A stretch of DNA of 64,000 bases from Oscillospiraceae bacterium (lineage in GTDB: Bacteria; Bacillota; Clostridia; Oscillospirales; Oscillospiraceae), in NCBI GenBank assembly GCA_017435525.1, contig JAFSEW010000060.1, forward strand, positions 20,697 through 84,696. The letters run 5' to 3'. The notes under the pieces were generated by a model. That model worked only from the letters and a program-made list of their open reading frames with translations. It did no database searches and was not told where the DNA came from. Position numbers and translations under genes: made by a program. Shown here one piece after another: positions 54,852 through 63,534 of the stretch (position 1 is the first letter of the stretch; the number at the start of each line of letters is the position of its first letter).

Positions 54852-55982
54852 TTACAGCTTAGTCAGCAGATTTGCCAGCACAGCCGTATGTTCCAGAGAC
54901 TGCGCGATCATCAGATGCTCCGTGGCGGCGTGGGCGCCGTCACCCACAGGACCCAGGCCGTCCAGCGTGGGAATGCCCCAGGTGGAGGTGAAGTTGCCGT
55001 CGCTGCCGCCGCCCACCATGATCTTACCCAGGTCAATGCCCAGATCCGCCGCGGCTTCCTTTGCCTTGGCGAAAAGCCCCTGATTGGCTTTAGTAAATTC
55101 AAAGGGAGGCCGGTTCATGCCGCCGGTGATTTCCAGCGTCACCCCATCCTGCTTGGGCTTCAGCGCCGCGATGGCAGCTTCCATCCGCTTTCCCTCGGAA
55201 GCCTTGGTCACCCGCACATCCACCTGCATTTCCGCGTAGGCGGCAATGACATTGAACTTGGTGCCGCCGGAGATGACGCCCACATTCACGCTGGTGCCGC
55301 CCGGCAGATCCGTCATGGCGAACAGCTCCTGGGTCAGATACGCCGCTTCCAGAATGGCGCTGCGGCCGCTGGCGTAATCGGTACCGGCGTGGGCGGCAAT
55401 GCCGTGGATCTTGATGAGGAAATCGCCGGTGGATTTTCTGCCTACCTTCACAGCACCGTCGGGGGCAGCAGGCTCCAGGATCAGGGCATTGGGGAAGGTT
55501 TTGGCGATGGGCTCGAAATGGGCCCGGGAGGTGCGGCTGCCCATTTCTTCATCGGAGTTAAAGAACAATCCGTAGGTGCCGTCCAGACCGCCGGTGGCCT
55601 GCAAAGCCTTGATGGCCCAGATGGAAGCCACGATGCCGTACTTCATATCGTACACGCCGGGGCCGGAGAGCTTGTTGCCCTCCCGGATCAGGGGCAGATC
55701 GTCGATATTCCAAACGGTGTCGTAGTGGCCGATCATCAGAGCCTTGTGGGGGCCTTCGCCGATGCTGTAGTAAAGGTGGCGGCCTCTGGCCTCCTGGGGA
55801 TACTGGGCAGTGGGCTCCAGACCCAGGCGCTCTTTTACCAGGGCTTCAAGGGCATCGGCGCATGTTTCCACATATTCCTTCTGTGCGGTGGGACTCTGAT
55901 GCCGGGCCAGCATCATGGTGTCGGCGATGATTTGCTCGCCGTTTTGGGCGATATATTGCTTCATGGCTTCACAGCGGTTCAT
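54852..55982 (-). CDS. M20-family metallopeptidase (carboxypeptidase G2-like)
   Basis: A 376-residue zinc amidohydrolase/peptidase. Metal ligands and catalytic residues appear in order: ALMIGHYDTVW (His and following Asp), SGPGVYDMKYGIVAS (bridging Asp), NSDEEMGSRTSR (catalytic Glu and ligand Glu), HGIAAHAG (dimerisation-domain His), and a final VGGGSDGNFTSTWGIPTLDGLGPVGDGAHAATEH with the last His. It resembles CPG2, which removes C-terminal glutamate from folates, more than ArgE or DapE. Substrate is not certain. The start is the ATG after GGAGGTG; an upstream ATG is inside the promoter. Monocistronic. Confidence 0.88.
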   Translation of the reverse strand: MNRCEAMKQYIAQNGEQIIADTMMLARHQSPTAQKEYVETCADALEALVKERLGLEPTAQYPQEARGRHLYYSIGEGPHKALMIGHYDTVWNIDDLPLIREGNKLSGPGVYDMKYGIVASIWAIKALQATGGLDGTYGLFFNSDEEMGSRTSRAHFEPIAKTFPNALILEPAAPDGAVKVGRKSTGDFLIKIHGIAAHAGTDYASGRSAILEAAYLTQELFAMTDLPGGTSVNVGVISGGTKFNVIAAYAEMQVDVRVTKASEGKRMEAAIAALKPKQDGVTLEITGGMNRPPFEFTKANQGLFAKAKEAAADLGIDLGKIMVGGGSDGNFTSTWGIPTLDGLGPVGDGAHAATEHLMIAQSLEHTAVLANLLTKL

Positions 55983-56012
55983 TGGTGGCACCTCCATGGT
56001 TTTGATAGCATC

Positions 56013-56041
56013 AGTATAGCAAATCCTGCCAAAAACCACAA
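56013..56041 (-). promoter_or_regulatory. Promoter of the M20 peptidase
   Basis: On the minus strand TTGTGG and TATACT with a 17-bp spacer, 31 bp upstream. Confidence 0.6.
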
Positions 56042-56129
56042 GGGCGATTTGGGCTTTTGGGGGACCGGTACTGCCGCCGCCCCCGGAAGAAATATAAAAA
56101 AATTCGTCACAAATTATTCAAAATTAATC

Positions 56130-56158
56130 TTTACAACTCAGCTAAGAAATGGTAAACT
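56130..56158 (+). promoter_or_regulatory. Promoter of the mgl operon
   Basis: TTTACA and TAAACT with a 17-bp spacer, 58 bp before mglB. Confidence 0.68.
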
Positions 56159-56171
56159 GTTTATGAATATC

Positions 56172-56187
56172 GGCAGTATAAACTGCC
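56172..56187. promoter_or_regulatory. Candidate mgl operator GGCAGT-ATAA-ACTGCC
   Basis: A perfect 6-bp inverted repeat just downstream of the predicted transcription start, comparable in position to the palindrome before chvE but with a different sequence, so a separate regulator is likely. Confidence 0.5.
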
Positions 56188-56215
56188 ATATGAAAATTTC
56201 AAGGAGGAACAAACA

Positions 56216-57298
56216 ATGAAAAGAATTCTCGCAATTGTTCTGGCTGTCGTGCTGGTTATGAGCATGGTAGCTTGCGGCGGCCCCAAGGAACCCAAGATCT
56301 CTGTGTTCTGGTACGATGAGGCTGACGTTTATCTGAGCTCCGTCCGTACTGCTCTGAACAAGGAACTGGACGCTCTGGGTGTTGCTTACGACAACCAGTA
56401 CGCTGCCGGTGACCAGCCCAAGCAGCTGGACCAGATCAAGACCGCTATCGCTGGCGGCTCCACCCTGCTGATTGTCAATGTCGTTACTTCCGGCTCCCCC
56501 GACGTTGCTAAGGAAATCCTGGCAGCTGCCGGCAAGATCCCCGTTATCTTCTTCAACCGCGCTATCGGCAAAGACGGCTCCGAGCTGGAGATCCTGAACG
56601 GTTCCTACAACACCTGCTTCATCGGCACCGACGCTCCCGAGGCTGGCCACATGCAGGGCAAGATGGTCGGTGAATATGTCCTGGCTAACTACGAAGCTAT
56701 CGACATCAACGGCGACGGCATCATCTCCTACGCTATGATGAAGGGCGACGAGGCTAACATTGAGGCTATCTACCGCACCCAGTACGGTGTTGAGGATGCC
56801 AACGCTATCCTGACCGCCGCCGGCAAGCCCGCTCTGGCTTACTTCGACGCTTCCAACCCCGGCTGCTACCAGGTTGACGTCAACGGCCAGTGGTCCGCCG
56901 CTGCCGCTAAGGAGTACATGGACACCAACTTCGTTTCCTACAACGAGGCTGCCGGCAACATGATCGAGCTGGTCATCTGCAACAACGACGGCATGGCTGA
57001 AGGTGTTATCGCTTCTCTGCAGGAGAAGGGCTACAACAAGGAAGGCGCCCATGTGGTTCCCGTCTTCGGCGTTGACGCTACCGACAATGCTAAGGCTCTG
57101 ATCGCTGACGGCGCCATGACCGGTACCGTTAAGCAGGATGCCGACGGCATGGCTGCTGCTATCGCTCAGACCGCTAAGGCTATCAACGAGGGCAAGACCG
57201 CTGTTGATGCTCTGGCCGCTCTGTCCGACAGCCGCTTCTCCATCGCTGGCGACAGCAAGGCTAAGCTGTTTGTTGCTTACGCTCCCTACACCGGCTAA
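56216..57298 (+). CDS. mglB: Galactose/glucose-binding lipoprotein
   Basis: A 360-residue substrate-binding lipoprotein with Cys20 in the lipobox VMSMVAC. MglB features are ISVFWYDEADVYLSSVRTALNKEL, TLLIVNVVTSG, IPVIFFNRAIG, a calcium-loop-like DINGDGIISYAMMKGD, ICNNDGMAEGVIASLQEKG and VFGVDATDNAKALI. Together these mark the methyl-galactoside/glucose-binding branch of the family rather than the ChvE branch at 5.7 kb. It heads an operon with mglA, mglC and galK-galT following, which makes galactose the likely substrate. AAGGAGG precedes the ATG. Confidence 0.93.
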   Translation: MKRILAIVLAVVLVMSMVACGGPKEPKISVFWYDEADVYLSSVRTALNKELDALGVAYDNQYAAGDQPKQLDQIKTAIAGGSTLLIVNVVTSGSPDVAKEILAAAGKIPVIFFNRAIGKDGSELEILNGSYNTCFIGTDAPEAGHMQGKMVGEYVLANYEAIDINGDGIISYAMMKGDEANIEAIYRTQYGVEDANAILTAAGKPALAYFDASNPGCYQVDVNGQWSAAAAKEYMDTNFVSYNEAAGNMIELVICNNDGMAEGVIASLQEKGYNKEGAHVVPVFGVDATDNAKALIADGAMTGTVKQDADGMAAAIAQTAKAINEGKTAVDALAALSDSRFSIAGDSKAKLFVAYAPYTG

Positions 57299-57331
57299 GC
57301 ACCTGCTTTTTAGCTGATCTGTGAATTTACG

Positions 57332-57360
57332 GGCAGCTGCCGCCGAAGGCGGCAGCTGCC
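57332..57360 (+). promoter_or_regulatory. Intercistronic hairpin between mglB and mglA
   Basis: GGCAGCTGCCGCC and GGCGGCAGCTGCC form a 13-bp perfect stem around GAA, followed by TCTTTC. Probably a partial terminator or message stabiliser that raises MglB over MglA and MglC. Confidence 0.65.
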
Positions 57361-57388
57361 TCTTTCAATATTCCTGCACGGATATTGG

Positions 57389-57436
57389 TAGGGAACGGCA
57401 AGGGCCGTTCAAATGGGCGGCGTTTGCCGTTCCCTA
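57389..57436. repeat. Inverted repeat in the mglA leader (family A-like)
   Basis: TAGGGAACGGCAA at 57389-57401 pairs with TTGCCGTTCCCTA at 57424-57436. With the preceding G it begins GTAGGG, and internal GGCCGTTC adds a second stem, so it resembles a family A pair placed in the leader of mglA. Confidence 0.6.
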
Positions 57437-57475
57437 TCGCATGGGTTATTATCAAAGCAAGGGAGGAAGGCAATT

Positions 57476-58975
57476 ATGGAGCAGAATGTTCTGCTGAAAA
57501 TGACGGGAATTACCAAAACATTCCCGGGTGTCAAAGCTCTGGACGGTGTCAACTTTGAGCTGCAAAGAGGCACGGTCCATGCCCTGATGGGCGAAAACGG
57601 CGCAGGTAAATCCACCCTGATGAAATGTCTGTTCGGCATTTATGCCAAGGACGGCGGCGAGATTTTCCTGGACGGTAAGGAAATCAACTTTAAAAGCTCC
57701 AAGGAAGCCCTGGATAATGGCGTGGCCATGGTGCACCAGGAGCTGAACCAGGCCTTGAAGCGCAGCGTTATGGACAACATCTGGCTGGGCCGCTACCCCA
57801 AGATCGGCGGCGTGGTGGTCAACGAGAAGAAGATGTATAAAGATACCATGGCGGTCTTCGAGGAGCTGGGCATCCATGTGGATCCCCACCGGATCATGAG
57901 TACCATGCCTGTTTCTCAGCGGCAGATGGTGGAAATCGCCAAGGCAGTTTCCTATAACTCCAAGGTCATCGTCTTCGACGAACCCACCTCTTCTCTGACG
58001 GAAGAAGAAGTGGAGCACCTGTTTGAGATTATCAACATGCTTCGTGACCGGGGCGTGGGCATCATCTACATCTCTCACAAGATGGCAGAGATCAAGCGCA
58101 TCTCCGATTACATCACCGTCATGCGTGACGGCCAGTGGGTGGCAACCGAGCGGGCCGCCGATCTGGAAATGAACGATATCATCCGCCTGATGGTTGGCCG
58201 TGAGCTGACCAATCAGTTCCCCCCCAAGACCAATACTCCCGGCGATGTATTCCTGAAGGCGGAAGGCATCACCGGCATGTATAACCAGCTGAAGGATGTT
58301 TCCTTCGAGGCTCGCCGTGGCGAGATTCTGGGTCTGGCCGGTCTGGACAGCTCCGGCCGTACCGAGACCCTGGAGAGCATCTTCGGCATCCGCACCCGGA
58401 AAGAAGGCAAGGTCTTCCTGGACGGCAAGCAGTGCCACAACCGCAGCGCCACCGAATCCATCAAGAATGGCTTCGCCCTGCTGACGGAAGAGCGCCGTGC
58501 CACCGGTATCTTCGGCGTGCTGAACATCCGGGAAAACACGGTCATCTCCAGCCTGAAGCGGCACCTGCGCTTCGGTCTGTGGCTCAGCGAGAAGTCCCAG
58601 AAGGCAGACACCCAGTACTACATCGACGCCATGCGCACCAAGACCCCCACCCAGGAGACCAAGATCCGCAGTCTCTCCGGCGGTAACCAGCAGAAGGTTA
58701 TTATCGGCCGCTGGCTGCTGACCGATCCTGAGGTCCTGCTGCTGGACGAGCCTACCCGCGGTATCGATGTGGGCGCGAAGTACGAAATTTATCAGCTGAT
58801 TATTGATCTGGCAAACAAGGGTAAGACCGTTATCATGGTCTCCTCTGAAATGCCCGAGCTGCTGGGCGTGTGTGACCGGATTGTGGTTATGTCCGGCGGC
58901 CGCGTGGCCGGCGAGGTTGACGCCCGCAACACTACCCAGGAAGCAATCATGACCCTGGCTGCCAAGTATGTATAA
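57476..58975 (+). CDS. mglA: Galactose ABC importer ATPase
   Basis: A 499-residue double ATPase. First domain: [21 protein letters not shown], Walker [39 protein letters not shown]. Second domain: degenerate P-loop [26 protein letters not shown] and [19 protein letters not shown]. The order matches MglA and gguA in this window. I use the ATG after GGGAGGAAGG; the longer frame from 57413 crosses the repeat. It is 14 bp before mglC. Confidence 0.93.
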   Translation: MEQNVLLKMTGITKTFPGVKALDGVNFELQRGTVHALMGENGAGKSTLMKCLFGIYAKDGGEIFLDGKEINFKSSKEALDNGVAMVHQELNQALKRSVMDNIWLGRYPKIGGVVVNEKKMYKDTMAVFEELGIHVDPHRIMSTMPVSQRQMVEIAKAVSYNSKVIVFDEPTSSLTEEEVEHLFEIINMLRDRGVGIIYISHKMAEIKRISDYITVMRDGQWVATERAADLEMNDIIRLMVGRELTNQFPPKTNTPGDVFLKAEGITGMYNQLKDVSFEARRGEILGLAGLDSSGRTETLESIFGIRTRKEGKVFLDGKQCHNRSATESIKNGFALLTEERRATGIFGVLNIRENTVISSLKRHLRFGLWLSEKSQKADTQYYIDAMRTKTPTQETKIRSLSGGNQQKVIIGRWLLTDPEVLLLDEPTRGIDVGAKYEIYQLIIDLANKGKTVIMVSSEMPELLGVCDRIVVMSGGRVAGEVDARNTTQEAIMTLAAKYV

Positions 58976-58989
58976 GGAGGAAAGATACC

Positions 58990-60072
58990 ATGAAAAATCC
59001 TGTTGCTGAACTGCAGCGCACCGCTGCCGAGTACCGCCAGAAGGACGCAAAGGATAAGCGCCGCTACTGGACCGATCTGGTGCTCAACAACGCACTGTAT
59101 ATCCTGATGCTGATTTTTGTTATCTACACCGCCGCTGAGAAGCCCCAGTTCATGACCCTGGGCTCCTTCGCCAACCTGATCACCCAGGTGGCTGCCTACC
59201 TGCCCATGGCTCTGGGTATTGCCGGCTGTATCGTCCTGACTGGTACCGACCTGTCTGCGGGCCGTGTGGCTGGCCTGACCGCAGCTGTGGCCGGTGTCTT
59301 CCTGCAGAAGACCGACTTTGTCAACAAGATGTTCCAGAGCCTGCCCGCCATCAACGGCTGGTGGATCGCCCTGACCATCCTCACCGTTATGGCCATCGGC
59401 GCTCTGATCGGCCTGGTCAACGGCTTCTTCGTGGCAAAGTTCAGCCTGCATCCCTTCATTGTCACCCTGTCCACCCAGCTGATTACCTACGGTATCATCC
59501 TGTGGTTCTTCAACCTCAACGGCAACAACTCTCAGCCCATCTCCGGCCTCAGCGACGAGTACAAGACCTTCGTCAACGGTGAGATGTTCCGCCTGGGCAA
59601 TGTGGCTGTGCCCAGATATGTGGCCTACGCCATCGTGCTGGTTGGCATCATGTGGTTCATCTGGAACAAGACCACCTTCGGCAAGAACATGTTCGCCGTG
59701 GGTTCCAACGCTGAAGCCGCCAAGGTTTCCGGTGTCAATGTGTTCTGGACCACCGTCCTGGTGCACACCCTGGCCGGCGCTATGTACGGCTACTCCGGCT
59801 TCATCGAGGGCGCCCGCAGCGGCTCCGTGGCAATCAACAGCGGCCTGAACTCCGAGTGTGACGCCATCGCAGCCTGCGTGATCGGCGGCGTTTCCTTCGT
59901 CGGCGGCACCGGTAAGATCAGCGGCATCATTCTGGGCGTTGTGGTTCTGCGTCTGATCTTCGTTGCCCTGACCATGCTGGGTGTCGGCTCTTCCAGCCTC
60001 TACATCATCAAGGGCGGCATCATCCTCTGCGCCTGCGCACTGGATATGCGTAAGTATCTGGTCAAGAAGTAA
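58990..60072 (+). CDS. mglC: Galactose ABC importer permease
   Basis: A 360-residue membrane channel of the MglC/BPD_transp_2 type. Hydrophobic segments include LVLNNALYILMLIFVIYTA, ITQVAAYLPMALGIAGCIVLTGTDLSAGRVAGL (family signature), IALTILTVMAIGALIGLVNGFF, HPFIVTLSTQLITYGIILWFF and the EAA-like loop NSECDAIAACVIGGVSFVGGTGKISG. AAGGAGG lies before the ATG. Its stop TAA shares its last A with the ATG of the following gene, so they are coupled. Confidence 0.93.
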   Translation: MKNPVAELQRTAAEYRQKDAKDKRRYWTDLVLNNALYILMLIFVIYTAAEKPQFMTLGSFANLITQVAAYLPMALGIAGCIVLTGTDLSAGRVAGLTAAVAGVFLQKTDFVNKMFQSLPAINGWWIALTILTVMAIGALIGLVNGFFVAKFSLHPFIVTLSTQLITYGIILWFFNLNGNNSQPISGLSDEYKTFVNGEMFRLGNVAVPRYVAYAIVLVGIMWFIWNKTTFGKNMFAVGSNAEAAKVSGVNVFWTTVLVHTLAGAMYGYSGFIEGARSGSVAINSGLNSECDAIAACVIGGVSFVGGTGKISGIILGVVVLRLIFVALTMLGVGSSSLYIIKGGIILCACALDMRKYLVKK

Positions 60073-60449
60073 TGGAGGAAACTCCCAAAACTTCCACGCC
60101 GGAACAGTCTGCCCCGCAGCTGCGTGGCCTGTATAAAAATGTCAATATATCCGTCAAATCCCTGAATGTGATCATCGTGGTGTGCATCCTGGCGATGCTT
60201 CTGCTGGTGGCAATGGAACTGCGGGACCCGGGGCTTACCGTGACCTTCGATTCCAAAGGCGGCACCGATGTGGCCGCCCAGAAGCAGGAATACGGCGAAC
60301 TTCTGGTGCTGCCGGAGCCCCCTACCCGGGAAGGCTATCAGTTTACCGGCTGGTATACAGATTCCGGCTGTACCATAGCCTGGGATGCCGCACAGCAGAC
60401 CGTTCAATCGGATATGACTCTTTATGCAGGTTGGCAAACGCTGCCTTAG
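60072..60449 (+). CDS. Single-pass membrane protein with InlB B-repeat domain
   Basis: A 125-residue protein with a Pro/Thr/Glu-rich N-terminal tail, one membrane helix (about 32-49, LNVIIVVCILAMLLLVAM) and an extracellular InlB B-repeat-like (Listeria-Bacteroides repeat) domain (about 56-123): LTVTFDSKGGTDVAAQKQEYGELLVLPEPP, then TREGYQFTGWYTDSGCT and MTLYAGWQT. This domain is usually found in repeated arrays in large surface adhesins; a single copy behind an importer permease is unusual. The ATG overlaps the mglC stop by one base with no separate strong ribosome binding site. It may be an accessory of the transporter, but this is inference. Confidence 0.82.
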   Translation: MEETPKTSTPEQSAPQLRGLYKNVNISVKSLNVIIVVCILAMLLLVAMELRDPGLTVTFDSKGGTDVAAQKQEYGELLVLPEPPTREGYQFTGWYTDSGCTIAWDAAQQTVQSDMTLYAGWQTLP

Positions 60450-60460
60450 CCCGCGTCTTC

Positions 60461-60489
60461 AGAACCGCCTGCTTTCCGCAGGCGGTTCT
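60461..60489 (+). terminator. Terminator of the mgl operon
   Basis: AGAACCGCCTGC, loop TTTCC, GCAGGCGGTTCT, then CTTGTG. The T-run is weak, so some read-through into galK is possible. Confidence 0.7.
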
Positions 60490-60530
60490 CTTGTGAAACC
60501 CATACAATACTAGGTTTGGAGGAAAATGCT

Positions 60531-61754
60531 ATGTCCGCACCTGCTTTGATTCTGGACCCCCAGGTAAAGCGCGCCCTGGATGCAGGGCTGGCTGCTGCTT
60601 TTGGGGTTGCTCCTACCCATTATTTTTCCGCACCCGGCCGTACCGAGATCGGCGGCAACCATACCGACCATCAGCGGGGCCGTGTGCTGGCTGCCGCAGT
60701 GAATCTGGATACCGTGGCTGCCGTTCGGGAAAACGGCACCGATGTAATCCGCATCCTGTCCAAGGGCTATCCCATGTGCCAGGTGGATCTGAAGGAATTG
60801 ACTCCCAAAGAAGAGGAAATCAACACCACCCCCGCCCTGATCCGTGGCGTGGCTGCCCGGTTCGCCCAGCTGGGCTGCCAGGTTCGTGGCTTTGATGCCT
60901 ACTGCGAGTCCACCGTGCTGCCTGGCAGCGGCCTGTCCTCTTCCGCGGCTTACGAGGTGCTCATCGGCACCATCATCAACCACATGTTCTTCGATGCCAA
61001 AGTGACCCAGCCGGAAGTGGCGCAGATCGGCCAGTACGCCGAGAATGTGTTCTTCGGCAAGCCCTGCGGTCTCATGGACCAGACCGCTTCCGCTGTGGGC
61101 AATCTGGTGACCATCGATTTCTTTGACAAGGATCACCCTGTGATTCAGCCCGTTGCCTTTGATTTCGCTTCCTGCGGCCATGCCCTGTGCATCATCGATT
61201 CCGGTGCCGACCATGCCGACCTCACGGATGAGTATGCGGCCATCCCCGGGGAGATCAAGGCAGTGGCAGCCTACTTCGGCAAGGAAGTGCTGACCCAGAT
61301 TGCGGAAGCCGAGTTCTACGCTGCCATTCCCGCGCTGCGGGCAAAGTGCGGCGACCGTGCGGTTCTGCGTGCCGTCCACTTCTACCAGGAGAATGCCCGT
61401 GTGCCCAAGCAGGTGGCGGCTCTGGAAGCCGGAGACTTTGAAACTTTCCTGAAGCTGATCAAGGAAAGCGGCTACTCCTCCTATATGTACCTGCAGAATG
61501 TGATTCCCGCAGGCTATAAGCAGCACCAGGATGTGGCTGTGGCACTGGCTCTGGCAGAGCATTACCTGCAGGGCAAGGGCGCCTACCGTGTCCATGGCGG
61601 CGGCTTCGCCGGTACCATTCAGGCTTTTGTGCCCTACGATATTCTGGATGCCTTTGTCGCAGGCATGGACAGCGCTTTGGGCGCAGGTGCCTGCCATGTG
61701 CTGAGCATCCGTCCCCAGGGCGGCGTGCAGGCGGTGCCTGCCGACAATGCGTGA
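60531..61754 (+). CDS. galK: Galactokinase
   Basis: A 407-residue GHMP kinase that makes galactose-1-phosphate. Motifs: FSAPGRTEIGGNHTDHQRGRVLAAAV (GalK signature), LPGSGLSSSAAYEVLIG (ATP loop) and VHGGGFAGTIQAFVP (C-terminal GHMP motif). TTTGGAGG precedes the ATG. It is followed by galT after 63 bp, and preceded by the mgl importer, giving import and first two Leloir steps in a row. Confidence 0.95.
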   Translation: MSAPALILDPQVKRALDAGLAAAFGVAPTHYFSAPGRTEIGGNHTDHQRGRVLAAAVNLDTVAAVRENGTDVIRILSKGYPMCQVDLKELTPKEEEINTTPALIRGVAARFAQLGCQVRGFDAYCESTVLPGSGLSSSAAYEVLIGTIINHMFFDAKVTQPEVAQIGQYAENVFFGKPCGLMDQTASAVGNLVTIDFFDKDHPVIQPVAFDFASCGHALCIIDSGADHADLTDEYAAIPGEIKAVAAYFGKEVLTQIAEAEFYAAIPALRAKCGDRAVLRAVHFYQENARVPKQVAALEAGDFETFLKLIKESGYSSYMYLQNVIPAGYKQHQDVAVALALAEHYLQGKGAYRVHGGGFAGTIQAFVPYDILDAFVAGMDSALGAGACHVLSIRPQGGVQAVPADNA

Positions 61755-61817
61755 CGAACCGGACGGGTATCGTGACACCATTGGGTACCGCTGGATTCGT
61801 TACATTGGAGGAAACTT

Positions 61818-63314
61818 ATGAAAATTGAAACCTATCTTGATTCCCTGGTGGCCTACGCCATGAACACCGGCCTAACGGAACCGGAAGACCATGTTGTGGT
61901 GGTAAACCGGCTGCTGGACCTTCTGCGCATGGATGACTATGCCCCCACCGACGAGCTGCTCATTGAGGATCTGGAAGAGATCCTGGCAGGCATCCTGGAC
62001 TATGCCGTAGCCAAGGGCCTGTGCGACGATGGCATCACCGCCAAGGACATTTTCGACACCCGGATCATGGGCGCTCTGACCCCCATGCCCCGGGAAGTGA
62101 TCCGCACCTTCCGGGAAAAGTACGCCCAGGACCCCGTGGCGGCTACCGACTGGTATTATCAATTCAGCTGCGATACCGACTATATCCGCCGCTACCGCAT
62201 CGCCAAGGATATGCGCTGGAAGTACGAAAGCGAATACGGCCAGCTGGATATCACCATCAATCTGAGCAAGCCCGAAAAGGACCCCAAGGCCATTGCCGCC
62301 GCCAAGAATGCCCCCCAGACGGCTTACCCCAAGTGCCAGCTGTGCGTGGAGAATGAGGGCTACGCGGGCCGCATGAACCATCCCGCCCGTGCCAACCACC
62401 GGATCGTGCCTATCCAGGTCTGCGGCGAAGCCTGGTGCCTGCAGTACAGCCCCTATGTCTATTACAATGAGCACTGCATCGTGTTCAACGCGGCCCATGT
62501 GCCCATGAAGATCGATAAGTCCGCCTTCCGGAAGCTGCTGGGCTTCGTGAAGGTGTTCCCCCATTACTTCGTAGGTTCCAATGCCGACCTGCCCATCGTG
62601 GGCGGTTCCATCCTCAGCCATGAGCATTTCCAGGGCGGCCACTATACCTTCGCCATGGAGAACGCCCCTGTGGAAGAGCAGCTGACCTTCCGGGGATTCG
62701 AAGAAATTCAGGCCGGTATCGTCAAGTGGCCCATGAGCGTCATCCGGCTCCGGGGCAGCGATCCCAACCGGATTGCGGACCTGGCTGACAAGATTCTTAC
62801 TTGCTGGCGGGGCTACACCGATGAAAGCGTCAGCGTCATCGCCTTCTCTGAGGGCCAGCCCCACAACACCATTACCCCCATTGCCCGCCGCAGAGGGGAG
62901 GATTACGAGCTGGATCTGGTGCTGCGCTGCAACATTACCACCCAGGAGCATCCCATGGGCGTGTTCCATCCCCACGCCGATAAGCACCATATCAAGAAGG
63001 AGAACATCGGCCTCATCGAGGTTATGGGCCTGGCGGTGCTGCCCAGCCGCCTGAAGCAGGAGCTGACCGACCTGGCGCAGGCCGCCTGGAAGGGCGTGGA
63101 TGTTTCCAAGGATGAAACCCTTTCCAAGCATGCAACCTGGCTGGAAGAGCTGAAGCAGACCTACACCTTCACCCAGGAAAATGCCATGGATATTATCCTG
63201 CAGGAAACCGGCAAGGTGTTCGCCGCCGTTCTGGAAGATGCCGGCGTCTACAAGAACACCCCCGATGGCAAAGCCGCCTTCCGCCGCTTCGCCACCCATG
63301 TTAATGAGGCATAA
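61818..63314 (+). CDS. galT: UDP-glucose-hexose-1-phosphate uridylyltransferase, Firmicutes (type 2) form
   Basis: A 498-residue enzyme that exchanges galactose-1-phosphate with UDP-glucose. The length and phrases ETYLDSLVAYAMNTGL, YPKCQLCVENEGYAGRMNHPARANHRIVPI, YSPYVYYNEHCIVFNAAHVPMKI, LPIVGGSILSHEHFQGGHYTF and QEHPMGVFHPHADKHHIKKENIGLIEVMGLAVLPSRL identify the long type 2 GalT of Gram-positive bacteria rather than the ~350-residue form. GGAGG precedes the ATG. UDP-galactose 4-epimerase (galE), needed to complete the pathway, is not in the window. Confidence 0.95.
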   Translation: MKIETYLDSLVAYAMNTGLTEPEDHVVVVNRLLDLLRMDDYAPTDELLIEDLEEILAGILDYAVAKGLCDDGITAKDIFDTRIMGALTPMPREVIRTFREKYAQDPVAATDWYYQFSCDTDYIRRYRIAKDMRWKYESEYGQLDITINLSKPEKDPKAIAAAKNAPQTAYPKCQLCVENEGYAGRMNHPARANHRIVPIQVCGEAWCLQYSPYVYYNEHCIVFNAAHVPMKIDKSAFRKLLGFVKVFPHYFVGSNADLPIVGGSILSHEHFQGGHYTFAMENAPVEEQLTFRGFEEIQAGIVKWPMSVIRLRGSDPNRIADLADKILTCWRGYTDESVSVIAFSEGQPHNTITPIARRRGEDYELDLVLRCNITTQEHPMGVFHPHADKHHIKKENIGLIEVMGLAVLPSRLKQELTDLAQAAWKGVDVSKDETLSKHATWLEELKQTYTFTQENAMDIILQETGKVFAAVLEDAGVYKNTPDGKAAFRRFATHVNEA

Positions 63315-63343
63315 CAATCCCACCACCGTAGCTGCATAAGAAA

Positions 63344-63530
63344 CAGGGGTTGTCTCATTCAGGCAAAATTATCCATTATGCATCGTAGGGACACCCGTCC
63401 CCGGGTGTCCGAGACACAAGAACAGCACAAAATTTGCGTGGTTTACGCAAATTTTGTGCTGTTTTTATGGGTTGGCTGCGGACACCGCAGGAGCGGTGTC
63501 CCTACGAAAGAAGATTTGAGACAACCCCTG
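63344..63530. repeat. 187-bp nested palindromic element (MITE-like)
   Basis: Three levels of inverted repeat: outer CAGGGGTTGTCTCA (63344-63357) with TGAGACAACCCCTG (63517-63530); middle CGTAGGGACACC (63384-63395) with GGTGTCCCTACG (63495-63506); inner ACAGCACAAAATTTGCGT (63422-63439) with its exact complement (63445-63462) followed by TTTT. No coding region. The inner hairpin could also terminate galT. Confidence 0.8.
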
Positions 63531-63534
63531 TCAG

